The notes under the pieces are model-generated. The model was not told the DNA's origin. It saw nothing but the letters and a program-made list of their open reading frames with translations, and did not search any database. Source: Limnanthes douglasii subsp. nivea (taxonomy: Eukaryota > Streptophyta > Magnoliopsida > Brassicales > Limnanthaceae). Taken from it: 64,000 nt of DNA. The DNA lies in NCBI GenBank assembly GCA_036936605.1, contig JAUPFV010000005.1:73420885-73484884 (forward strand), given 5' to 3'. Made by a program: the position numbers and the translations under genes. Below, one piece after another: positions 10,474 through 19,942 of this stretch; positions within the stretch are counted from its first letter, which is position 1; every line of letters begins with the position of its first letter.

Positions 10474-11057
10474 TAAGGCTAACCTGTCGAAGTAAGGACT
10501 TGATCTGAAGAGTTCTTCATTGCTGGAGACGTGGCGTTAGAGGTTTCAGTCTTTGCTTCACCAATGATTGAAATCTTCGAATATATGCATGAATATTTCA
10601 CCATTTTTTTTATGTAACTTGATTTATAACTTTAACAAGAACTTGTTCCCATAGCTGACTCCCAAAGATGATGGAAATTTTGATTAATGGAGATCATAAA
10701 GTTGATGATGATATAATTGATAAATAAATAAATAAAAAATCGATAAGAATTAGAAAATAAAAAAAATATGATGTAAATAATATAATTGAAAGTAATAAAA
10801 AACAGGATGATTGAATATATGATAATGGTATCAATTTTTATTGCTTAATATTCTGTATGTATCCTTAGAGAGATAAGTTCTTCAACACACGCATATATTA
10901 ATTATATTTATGTATACGATCGTGTAGTTGATCACGTTGTTAAAACGTACTCTCCTTATGTATCTGTTTTTATCTCGAGATAACAGTGCAATAAACTTTA
11001 CTTCTTGCTATATCAGATACTTTTTGGGTACGGCTATATATACCCAATTCGGGTTTA
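10474..11057. repeat. ~580-bp direct repeat, copy 2
   Basis: Second copy of 9582-10163. It ends abruptly at the beginning of the MULE transposase fragment, after which a 16-base string (gttgacatatgccgaa) is itself duplicated at 11068-11101. Confidence 0.85.
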
Positions 11058-11064
11058 AAGCAGA

Positions 11065-11529
11065 ATGTTGACATATGCCGAAGTTGACATATGCCGAAGT
11101 TGGGTAATAAGTAAGTCGTCATCCGTCATGTTCGAAGTCTTTTCAAATCCTGTGGCTGTTGTTAATCTGTTGGATTTCAAATATTTTTGTGGATCATGGA
11201 AACAAGAGTGTTTTCCATGTCCTCATGCTTTAGCGGCAATACGGTATACGGACCAAGATCCCTGTACCATAATAGAGCCCTTCTTTATGGTTAAGAATTA
11301 TAGGGAAAGTTACTCTTTCAGCATACCAGCTATAACGGATTTCAGGGAAGGGTCGAGCGCTAACGATCCTTCGTTTGTTGAAGTTCTGCCTCCGAACGTT
11401 AAGAGACACTCCAGAAGGCCTAAGAAAAAGAAAATCCGATCTAGAGGAGAAATCTCAACCAAGCAGTTGAGGTGTGGTTGTTGTTCGAAATCAGGCCATA
11501 ACAGGAGGACTTGTGATGTTCCAGTTTAA
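11065..11529 (+). pseudogene. mudrA: MULE transposase C-terminus: SWIM zinc finger and zinc knuckle
   Basis: The 154-codon frame contains FCGSWKQECFPCPHALAAI, a SWIM-type zinc finger (CxC...CxH; one Cys of the first pair appears lost). This is followed by EPFFMVKNYRESYSFSIPAI, the conserved stretch after SWIM in MuDR transposases. A basic segment KRHSRRPKKKKIRSRGE and a C-terminal knuckle CGCCSKSGHNRRTC come next, then the natural stop. The DDE catalytic domain is absent: homology begins around KSSSVMFEV. It is therefore a 5'-truncated pseudogene. SWIM fingers in this family bind DNA at element ends. Confidence 0.85.
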
Positions 11530-11619
11530 GCACAATGTTTTTACACTTGTTTGTTCATGTACACATTTATTTTTTATTTTTTTTATTACAGTAAAGGGAT
11601 GCTAAGTGTTTTGAGTTTC

Positions 11620-12120
11620 ATGCAATTCGCATCCAGTATTACGAATTGTGTACAATATGTTGATATCATGTTACAAACATGTATCAGGTTTCCATGTAAA
11701 TTGTGTTGAGCTCTAACGTAATGCTTTTCAAACAAATATCAGGACTCTTATTTGCTTACGATTCACATGCTATAATGCGAATTGCCTTCGGCTCTAAATT
11801 ATTGTATCAACAAACAAAATATCACAATCCGCATGCTATGATGCGAATTATGACCAGAACAGATATCAGGACTTCTGGCTGTTTGTGTATCGCATGATAT
11901 GATGCAAATTAAGAACAACCAGAATTCCTGATATTTGCTAACACATCGCATTCTAAGCTGTGAATCGTGCTTTCATAAAAATACCAGGACTTTTAGTGGG
12001 TTGCAAATCGCATGGTATGCTGCGAATTACATGAAAATTAGTAATATTGAAAACAAGTAATATATCAGGTTACGATGCGAATTAATTGCAAGTGATAATT
12101 AGATGCGAATCGTATATATG
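11620..12120. promoter_or_regulatory. cluster 1 of inverted ATTCGCAT/ATGCGAAT motif and ATATCAGG motif
   Basis: About ten copies of atgcgaatt or its complement aattcgcat, often paired as an inverted repeat with a 4-7 base centre (cgcatgctatgatgcgaatt at 11833), fall in 500 bases. Interleaved with them are copies of atatcagg (11678, 11737, 11860, 12062; inverted at 11925). Spacing is irregular, 50-60 bases. The stretch lies between mudrA and the acidic ORF. By analogy it could be a binding array for an element-encoded protein. Confidence 0.7.
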
Positions 12121-12261
12121 ATTAAAAGTGGGGGAAACAATTGGATTACAAAAAAGAGGATTACAGTCTTCATGCACTAACAAATGTTCACACAAATCAC
12201 TACAACCTATTAGTATTTGTTAGTTGCATTCCAAAAAAGCAAACAACAAAAACCAACTCTA

Positions 12262-12726
12262 TCAGTCATCAGTAGAGGATTCTTCACCATCTTTCTCCTC
12301 TGTGTGTTGATCATCAGCCTTTTCCTCTTCCTCTTCGTCATCTACGTCCATTATGCATAAATTTGTTGTCCTTGATGGACCGGCTTCGTCGTCCCTCTTC
12401 TTTTTGTTGTTTGGAACCGCTGTCGTCTGAGGTGGAACCTCTGCTGGCTGAGGTACAGCAGCAACCATTGGAACCTCTTCTAGCTGAGGTTCAGCAGCAA
12501 CCATTGGAACAACTTCCACTGGTTGAGAGTCAGCAGAGTAGTACTCATCATATATGTTTAAATCAAGGATATATACTGGGCTTTTTGGTGGTCCTGTTGG
12601 CATGATCAAGTCATCGCTCCAGTTAACGGTTAAGGATGACCAGGAGTCACCCAGAGAACCAAGTGAACCAGAGTATGAGTATGTGGTGGTGGAAAAAGAC
12701 AGACTGTTTGAATTCGAAGAGAACAA
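12262..12726 (-). CDS. acidic hypothetical protein of the MULE
   Basis: An uninterrupted 154-codon frame from ATG at 12726. The N-terminus is Ser/Tyr-rich (SLSFSTTTYSYSGSLGSLGD). The middle has imperfect repeats of VPMVAAxPQ. A basic patch NKKKRDDE suggests nuclear import, and the tail is a run of Asp/Glu (DVDDEEEEEKADD). I recognise no family. A TATA-like box lies ~57 bases upstream and motif clusters flank it on both sides, so it looks like a real accessory gene of the MULE. Unlike its neighbours it has no internal stop. Its composition suggests a regulator or chromatin-interacting protein, but this is only inference. Confidence 0.6.
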   Translation of the reverse strand: MFSSNSNSLSFSTTTYSYSGSLGSLGDSWSSLTVNWSDDLIMPTGPPKSPVYILDLNIYDEYYSADSQPVEVVPMVAAEPQLEEVPMVAAVPQPAEVPPQTTAVPNNKKKRDDEAGPSRTTNLCIMDVDDEEEEEKADDQHTEEKDGEESSTDD

Positions 12727-12781
12727 GATGTGTTTAAAAAATATATAGAGTTTGTTTTAAAATTAGCCTCTGGATACTAGT

Positions 12782-12791
12782 GTTATTTATA
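12782..12791 (-). promoter_or_regulatory. TATA box for the acidic ORF
   Basis: The minus strand reads TATAAATAAC about 57 bases before the ATG at 12726, an appropriate distance for a plant promoter with a short leader. Confidence 0.5.
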
Positions 12792-12959
12792 GGGAAAGGA
12801 GGGAGTCTGAGCTTATGAGGTGGTGTGGCTATATTAATCATTACATATTCTCCATGTACAATCAGCAATTAATGGGCTATGGACCTCTGGTGATTAGATT
12901 GTTTTTTGCGTGCTCAATGCAGTCGCCATAGCCTGTTCGTATTCTTGAACGATATATTT

Positions 12960-13200
12960 TGAATTATTTATTTTATACGAGGAGTTGATGCGAACTGTTG
13001 TTAATGTGATATACTAGGAGTGGCTGCGAATTCTCGGCTAGTGATAATTAAACATCTATCAGGTTAGGATGTAGATTGCTTGGTGAGGATCCTTTTTTTT
13101 AAGATATACCAGGGATTGGTGGGAATTGTTCGAATACTAAGTAACCCTTATATATCAGGGTATCATGCGAACTGTTTGATAAGAAATGTGTCCTAAATAT
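12960..13200. promoter_or_regulatory. cluster 2 of the atgcgaa / atcagg motifs
   Basis: Copies of gatgcgaactg, ctgcgaattc and catgcgaactg lie at about 12987, 13023 and 13163, with tatcagg-type strings at 13060, 13108 and 13153. The stretch separates the acidic ORF from the 3' end of the Ulp1-like gene; no coding frame crosses it. Confidence 0.65.
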
Positions 13201-13629
13201 ATCTGGGAATTGCACATTTCTGAAAGTTAAAAAATTTTATGTACAACAAAAAATACTGTGAATGTATGCACACCAAAAAATTACAATCAATGTATTTACA
13301 CCAAAAAACCATAATGTTTTACTTTGAATCGCCCGCACTTCACGGTGTCTCTGTCGTTTAAGAAGAAATCAAACATTTCTGCTCTGAAGGCAGTAACCAT
13401 ATCTTCATCGTACGTTTTCTGCACATATCCATGTTGGATAATATCTCTGGCGTATTTACAGACAAAAATACCACAGTCCAGGGTGCCAGGTTTTTGTTCT
13501 TGGATTTTTCTTTCATTTTTAACCTTCCACCCTGTCCTTGATTTATGTAGGAATCTTTTGTCCACCATATATTTGATTTGGTTATAATAATTAGTGTTAG
13601 GAACCAGCACAAAAACTTAAACAGTTGTT

Positions 13630-13890
13630 GCCACACAATTCGAATCGTAGGGTGCGAATTGTTTGACAACCAATCCAACATGTACATGTCAATTAATTTG
13701 GAGCATAGGGTGCGAATTGTTTGGTATCCAATCTATTTTGTCTGCAAGCATTTCGCAGCCTTTTTGTGAAATGTGCATCATCCAAAACGATTCGCATCCT
13801 AGGCTACGAATTCTTTTATGGATATGCTGCGAATTGCAACTGATTTGCTCATATTTCACAACATACCTTGATCACAGTTCGCAACATGTA
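13630..13890. promoter_or_regulatory. cluster 3 of the motif, inside intron 5
   Basis: Motif copies at about 13636 (acaattcgaatcgtagggtg), 13701, 13790 (gattcgcatcctaggctacg) and 13826, plus half-sites to 13880, fill the intron between the His and Cys exons of the Ulp1-like gene. They stop at the exon boundaries. Confidence 0.65.
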
Positions 13891-14832
13891 TTGATCATGC
13901 ATAATTTAAAATGTGTTTAAAAGTAAGTTAATAGTTGGGGATATTACCAGATTGATAGGGGTCTTTGTGGTGTGGTCTATTGCTTTCAGTTTAGGAAGAA
14001 GTGGGTTGTAGTTTGTTACCGACTTGCCGTCGACATCAATGACGAGCAACGTCCAATGGTTTATCTGGTCCTTTGGCTCGGTGCATATTGGAATGATGAT
14101 GATGTTGGGGTTTTCGGACGCTTTGCTAAAAGTTGCGTCCACCAAATTTTTTACTTCCCAGCCTGATTCTAGTTGATGCTGCATCCAAGGGACAATATAT
14201 TACAAAGAGAACATTTTCTGAAACTTTGAAATTTAGCTTAGCTAAACTTACCGTAGTCATGCCCAAAATCATTACGCTGTCATGTAACAATCCTTCAAGT
14301 TTTTGGTATGGAACTTTGAAGTGTGCTTCTTCAAGAATCTTTCGAATCCAAGCGTCCACAACCTAAGAAATTAGTTGTTTATTTATGTTAAATATACAAG
14401 ACATGTTTGAAACATTAAAAACAGAATTGGTTGACAATTGGATACCTTTACGTCCAGCTCCAATTCTAAAGGTAGCGCCATCGCATCACTCATTTGCACT
14501 ATAATTCCGTATGTAAATTTGGACTCTGGTAACTGCCATACTACTGGATCAAGGGTGTCACTCTCGTAGGCTTTAACTAACTATATTTTGTGGTATTATC
14601 CGATAGAGATACGGTCAGTTACTTTGGTTTCCTCTGGCCAGCCGCGGTATTCTACTTTTGGCGGTTCCCAATCTGTTATAATTATCTCTTCCTCTTCCTC
14701 TACCACTGGAGGCTGTGTTGGTGTCAGTAGATTAAAATTTGGCTCATTTGTCTCTTTACTTGGCTCGAGCTTAGTAAATAACAAAAATCAAAAGTAGAAG
14801 GGTGTCAGTCATTATAATGGTAACGACCCCAA

Positions 14833-14915
14833 ACAGTTCGCATGCTAACATGCGAACTGTTTGGTTCCAGCTGAATAACATTTGATGGTATCTATCAGGA
14901 TAGCATGCGAACTGA
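14833..14915. promoter_or_regulatory. cluster 4 of the motif, inside intron 2
   Basis: A near-perfect palindrome cagttcgcatgctaacatgc extends to 14860 (stem ttcgcatg/catgcgaa). It is followed by tatcaggatagcatgcgaac at 14893. Both are in the intron between the polyglutamine exon and the next exon. Confidence 0.65.
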
Positions 14916-15424
14916 TCCACACAATTTAAAATAGATCCACACAATTCTTATGGTATGCTACAAAATCATTTAAAATAGCCCTTACCGCACGGTCAGCGAC
15001 AACCAATGTCGTTGACTTGTTCGGCATAGGATCTGGATCGTGTCGGTAGAAATCAGTAAAGTCATCCTCCGACATGTTCTCCAAAGACCATTGTATTATA
15101 GAATCGTAATATACATTATCAATTTCATTTAAAAATATCTGTGAAACTTGAGTGTAAATACCATCAACAAAAGCATCGGGTAAACCTACTATATTATCGT
15201 TTGACTCTGGAGCTTGTAGTTGATTTGTTACTGGTGCTACACTTTCACGCTGGCTTAGGAATTCTGACTTAGCGCACACCACCGTTGGGCTTTGAGGTGC
15301 ATCTCCATATGTGGTGTTGTCTTCTAAGGATGGTCCTTTGTGGCTGAGTAGTTCCATCTTCTCAGAGGGATTGACATGTTCTGACTCTTGCGGCGCTATC
15401 TCTTGTGTTAGCCTTTCTCTCTTT

Positions 15425-15735
15425 GCCAAGGCTATTTGTTGCTGCTGTTGTTGTTCTTGTTGTTCTTGTTGCTGTTGTTGTTGTTGTTGGTGGTGTCGTT
15501 GTTGTTGTTGTTGTTGTTGTTATTGTTGGTGTTGAACTTGTTGTTATTGTTGTTCGTGTTGAACTTGTTGTTGTTGTTGTTGTTGTTGTTGGTGGTGTTG
15601 TTGTTGTTGGTGTTGAACTTGTTGTTGGTGTTGTTGTTCGTGTTGAACTTGTTGTTGCTGCTGTTGTTGTTGGTGTTGTTGTTGTTGTTGGTGTTGAACT
15701 TGTTGTTGTTGCTGTTGTTCGTGTTGTTGTCTGTC
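15425..15735 (-). repeat. (CAA/CAG)n polyglutamine tract with VQH interruptions
   Basis: Around 100 codons on the minus strand are nearly all CAA or CAG, interrupted by regular VQH or QHE triplets. The plus strand is therefore a ttg-rich repeat. Two TAA codons interrupt it (about 15520 and 15545). Each is one C to T step from CAA. It lies inside exon 2 of the Ulp1-like gene. Confidence 0.85.
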
Positions 15736-15799
15736 GGTCTCCTGTTTCATACAAATTCCCAAATAAAAAGGTGGAAGGGTTAAGCATACTATAATCATA

Positions 15800-15965
15800 T
15801 TTGCGAACGATTCGCATGCTGACCTGATATTTGTTTGGTCAATCTCAAACAAATCGTAGCTCAGCATGCGAATTGTAAAATAACCAACCAACTAAAGTTA
15901 AACACAATTCGCAATTTACGATGCGAATTGTTCGGCCAGGACTACACAACATTCCTGATATTTGT
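15800..15965. promoter_or_regulatory. cluster 5 of the motif, inside intron 1
   Basis: Copies of gattcgcatgctgacctgat, cagcatgcgaattg and the palindromic cacaattcgcaatttacgat (with gcgaattgt following) lie at 15803, 15864 and 15903. Cctgatatttgtttgg occurs at 15818 and 15954. All lie in the intron between exons 1 and 2. Confidence 0.65.
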
Positions 15966-16549
15966 TTGGTATCATCATATCATGTGATACATTGTTTGAA
16001 TATGTATTCAACTAGAAAACCCCGCTGACTGTTTTAAATAGATACACTGACTTTGTTTGAATATTTATACAACAGTAGATATTATTATATAAACAATTTC
16101 ATCACAGCAAATAAATAAGATATTTGAATCTTAGTGAACTTTTGATCCACTTACATCTTCTAGGATGTCTGTTTCTGCCACTTATATCTCCTTTGCCATG
16201 TGAAGTACGAGTTGTTGGTCATTCGGAGGAGACTCATGTCTTTCTATGTCCGTCTGTGTCTCTGTGGTGTCCATCTCTGTGGACACCAACAACTCTTGTT
16301 GCATCCTTCCAGTTGGTACCGGTATGGGTGAATGGTTCCCATCATCACGCCTCTCTTATGGCAGTAGTCCATCAACATTGTGTTGATCAGCATCAGGCAC
16401 AAATGTCTGCAATTCAGTGGACGCTGCTCTATCTTGAAATGCTGGTACCTTTTCAACTACTGGGCTTCCAATCTGGAAAATTGGCCGAGAGATAGCGTTG
16501 TGGAGTTGTTGTGCTTCAAGATCTGCTATCTTTCGTTTCTTGGCTGTTT

Positions 16550-19533
16550 ATGTTTACAACAAGAACAGCACTGATCAAAGGCGGCTGGCTTAACCTCTCG
16601 GAGTTGGAGAAAGCACAAAGGGTCGAGAAGGAAAAAAGACTTGCAGCAGGGCTACCATCGTCGCCTGTTGAGAAACCAGCCTCTTCAATCGCAGAATCTG
16701 ATAGAGGCTAATCTTCTTCCAAAGGTACTAAGCCTAAAAAGATCTTTCAATCCACCCTTTCTCCCATAGTTTCTGGCTCCTCAGTTCAGGAGTCAATCCC
16801 AGCTGTTGAACCAGGAGTTACTGCTACCAGTGTTAGGAAAAAATCGTCTTTTATTGCCATGGGGTCTGACTCTGACCATTCCCCGGATAAGCTAGTCATC
16901 AAAAGGCCAAGCCGGTTGGTCAAAGGGCTATCCTCTAAAAACACTCCCTCGAAATCAGGGGCAAAAAACAGTGAGTCTGAGTCTGGGGCAACTATTAGAG
17001 CTCCCTGGGAGAGGCCGTCAGGACTAGAGACCAGCAGCCCACTACCCCCCCAAAGAATCTTCTGCCTCAGAAACTCAAATTGAGGTGAGAAGTCGAGTAA
17101 ATACGGGCAGTCAACAGTCCGGAGGGTCAGCTATGCCAAGCTTCAATCCTCCCCGGACTACTTCTACAGAAGCTCCCCCAACAATTATGGAGGAGAGGAT
17201 GGAGGACTCCACTGAGGAGGTCCGTTTTGAGTCCGAGTCCTCCGGACAGGCTGATAGTGCTATTGTTGTTGCCAAGAAGGCCAAAGAGAACTTATATCTG
17301 AGGCGTCCGGACCTGCCGGAGAGCCTTGAAGGGAGAGTGGGGCCATGCTTTCATAAAGTTGAGAGTTCAAGTATCTTTTGGCCTTGCTGAAGACCAAGTA
17401 TGCGTTCATCCATACTTCAGATCTGGGTAGATTGCGTACAAAGTGGGGGATCCCTGAGAGCGTAAAGATAAGGATTCCCATCGATCCGGAGACCCCGATG
17501 GATTGTAAAAAGAATGAAATAGTCTTCTTTACGGAGCTATTCAACTGGGGACTCAGGTTCCCACTGGACCCGGAGATAGTGCGCTACTTTCACTTGGTCA
17601 AACTCTGCCCATCACAGTTAAGCCCCAATGGTTGGTTCACCTTGATGTCATGCATAATGGCATCCAGGCTATCCGGGATCCCTCTTCCTATGGAAGAGTT
17701 CGCTGCAGTGGCCAACCTGTGCAAGCACCACCAGTTCCCCTTTTACCATTTCAACATGGGGAACGATCTTAAAGCTGTTGATGATCTCCTGGAGTCGGAG
17801 AGCAAATTGAGGAGCCAATTCTTGTTTGTCAGTGGCTCGTGGGAAAATGGCAAGAAAATTAAGACCGGAGAGAATCCAAGCCTCCTCAGGAGTAGATGGA
17901 GGAGTGACCGTAAGTTTTCATTTTAAATTTCTGTTCGAATCTCTCCTTTCTTCTTTGTACTAACCAATTTCTCTTTTGTTTTAATAGAGTTGCCAAAGGA
18001 GTTCGGGGACTACCTGAAGGCTGGACAGACTACCTGTGGCAAAATCAACGCATGGGCTGCAGAGAACTGGGAGAACCGTTTCCACAAGGCCATTACCACT
18101 GGAAACCTAGCAAGGTCCCATCTGTGGAACACAACAGGTCGGAGAGACCTATCTTGGGAAGAGCTTGCCACCCAGCCTGATGAAGACATTGTGCTAAGAA
18201 GGTCCCATGAGCTGGATGGGACACTCTACCTGCCTGCTCGGGCCAAAGCCCCAAGCAAAATGAAAGGCAAAAAGAGAAAGGCAAGAAGGCGGAAGGTGAT
18301 ACTGAGAAGGAGGCCCCAACAGACACAGAGGGACTGGCCCAGGTTCAAATTGATGCAGCCCTTTTACAAGTGGTGGAGCAGGAGAGCGAAAAGCAGGAAG
18401 TGAATCTCCCAAAACCCTCAAGAGCTTCAAAGAGGACTCGCAAGTAAGCAAGTGGAGGTGCTGACAGGGAAGCTAAGAAGAAAAATACTTCCCAAGGAGA
18501 TGAGATTGCTCTCTGGGACCCGGAGCCCTCTTTCCCTACTGACCCAACATTGGCCGAAGAGATCCCAAGGGACTTTCAAGAGGAGATTCCAAATGAATTC
18601 CATACAGATGAAGTTGAGGTGGGAGAGCTTAACTTGGATGAAATGGACATCACCGGTCTGGGTGGACTTGGTGAATATTTTCGGGGCCTGCCCCGTGACG
18701 AGTTCGCAGGGCCCTACATCCCTCCGAGCAGCTCCAACACAGTCAATTTTAACGGTAAGACTTTCATGGTTTCTAGCGAGAAAGATATTATAGCCCACTC
18801 TCTTCTTAGCAATGTACAACCAGTGCTCACTTTGGAAAGGCAAGTCCGAAGTCAGGCAGACACCATCAAAGACCTCAAGTCTGAGAAGGAAAAACTATCC
18901 GAAGACCTCCGGACTGCTGCCAATAAGGTTGATTTGCTCAAAGAGGCAAATGATCAACTAAAGAATAATCAAGATGAAAACAACACAAAAGTTGCTTCTT
19001 TGGAAGAGACCATAAAGGATCTCCGGGCTAAGCTGTCCGGACTGGAGAAAGACCTGACAATCTCAAGGGGAGAAACTGCAGCCAAGGAGAAGCTCGTCAC
19101 CAACCTGACCACTGACAAAATCACTTTAGAGAATGCAGTGACTCAGGCTGCTGAAGAGAAGGCTGTTTTGGTGAGGGACCAAGAGGCCAAAATCAAGGCC
19201 AAGATCAACGCCTATGCTAGGGAGATGATAAAGAGCGAGGAGCTAATGATCCAAAGGGTGAAGTCTGATATGGTCCTCCTGTTTCACGAGAAATTCCCGA
19301 AGAGGAGACTGGGGGACTTATGGCGCTATGTGGATGATGATGACCTCCCATACTATACTATGATTGACGAGGGTTATTCCGGCGAGTCCTCATCTGATAA
19401 TGAAGAGGAAACCGGAGAGAGCCCAGGCGAAGAAAAGATTAATCCCAAGGGAAAAAAGATAGTCGAAGAGAAGAGCAATCTCAAGGACAAGAAGACAGAC
19501 GAGGGCGAACCATCTTCAAAGGCTGAGCCTTAA
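16550..19533 (+). pseudogene. antisense ORF (aORF) of element A, spliced, plant transposon protein domain
   Basis: The ATG at 16550 opens MFTTRTALIKGGWLNLSELE, matching the aORF start of element C. The conserved domain is in exon 1 (YAFIHTSDLGRLRTKWGIPE, FNWGLRFPLDPEIVRYFHL, SQLSPNGWFTLMSCIMASRL). A GT-AG intron (17910-17987) joins it to LPKEFGDYLKAGQTTC. The last part (18550-19533, 327 codons) is an intact coiled coil with heptad-like Leu/Lys/Glu, then an acidic Ser/Glu tail. A stop at 16709, a frameshift near 17370 and one near 18400 break it. The domain resembles what databases call a putative plant transposon protein. Function is unknown; the structure suggests a self-associating nuclear or particle-binding protein. 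Confidence 0.75.
17910..17987 (+). other. conserved intron of the aORF (element A)
   Basis: GTAAGT at the donor and TTTTAATAG at the acceptor bound a T-rich 78-base stretch. Removing it gives S-D-Q-L-P-K-E across the junction. The other family members have an intron at the same residue (44797-44873, 38303-38392, 32798-32886). Confidence 0.8.
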
Positions 19534-19942
19534 TTTAAAAATTTATTTTTCTTATCTTTTATTCGAACTAAAGTCCTTGGAAGGCCAAGGCACTCTTTTT
19601 GTGATGGTGTCCGTATTATTCGGACAGATTTTTTGTACTGTGCCCAAACTTGTTCAAAAAGTCCTTGGAAGGCCAACCATCCTCTTCTTTCATTATTTGC
19701 TTAAATAACTGGAGTTTAAGTAGTTTTATTGTATTGTGAGAGTATTAAGACTCTCCGGCTAGAATTTAAATAGCCCTTAGATCTTTTAGTCCGGGTAGTA
19801 AGAGATAAAATTTTGAAAATACTTAGAGAATTTTGAAGAAGGTACCAAGTTTTATTGAAAGCTCTCCGTGCCACCGAAGAGGGGAAGGTATGCCCCCAAA
19901 TATTTACATGGATGTTTAAACAAGTAAATATTTACACAAGTG
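19534..19942. other. spacer between aORF stop and pol stop (element A)
   Basis: No coding. It must hold the 3' ends of two convergent transcripts. The string tccttggaaggccaa is repeated at 19573 and 19660. The equivalent spacer in C is much shorter, owing to deletion of the aORF tail. Confidence 0.6.

Larger units (their letters stand above)
11065..16546. mobile_element. MULE remnant carrying a Ulp1-like gene (Kaonashi/VANDAL-like)
   Basis: A plus-strand mudrA C-terminus, a minus-strand acidic ORF and a minus-strand multi-exon Ulp1-like protease gene lie together and convergently. Mutator-like elements carrying Ulp1-like (C48) genes are known in plants (Kaonashi type). The left half of mudrA is missing, replaced by the ~580-bp repeat. 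The right side is cut at about 16546, where gypsy element A begins. No terminal inverted repeats were found, so the ends are unknown. Confidence 0.7.
13296..16546 (-). pseudogene. Ulp1-like (C48) cysteine protease gene of the MULE, six exons, 5' truncated
   Basis: Exons inferred on the minus strand: about 16546-16155, 15741-14986, 14769-14446, 14362-14252, 14178-13948 and about 13612-13296. Introns have GT..AG ends and the first four junctions keep phase. Exon 1 starts with basic AKKRKIADLE; exon 2 is polyglutamine then a 180-residue acidic region. Exon 5 carries the catalytic His (HWTLLVIDVDGKSVTNYNPL). Exon 6 carries the catalytic Cys (GTLDCGIFVCKYARDI). Where family members usually have YDSL the sequence is NYNPL, so the Asp of the triad is Asn here. 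Stops occur at several expected Gln codons, and the last junction needs a one-base shift in a T run. C48 enzymes remove SUMO or similar modifiers; the role in MULEs is unknown. Confidence 0.75.

Noticed and set aside
11620..12120. CRISPR-like array
   Set aside because: Repeat units are short, palindromic and irregularly spaced, with no unique-spacer structure, and the DNA is plant.
15405..15794. Plus-strand frames of 115-129 codons made of Leu or Val runs
   Set aside because: Shadows of the polyglutamine repeat read on the other strand.
18550..19533. Host SMC or myosin-like coiled-coil gene
   Set aside because: It is the C-terminal part of the element A antisense ORF; the same coiled coil begins in E and is matched in D.
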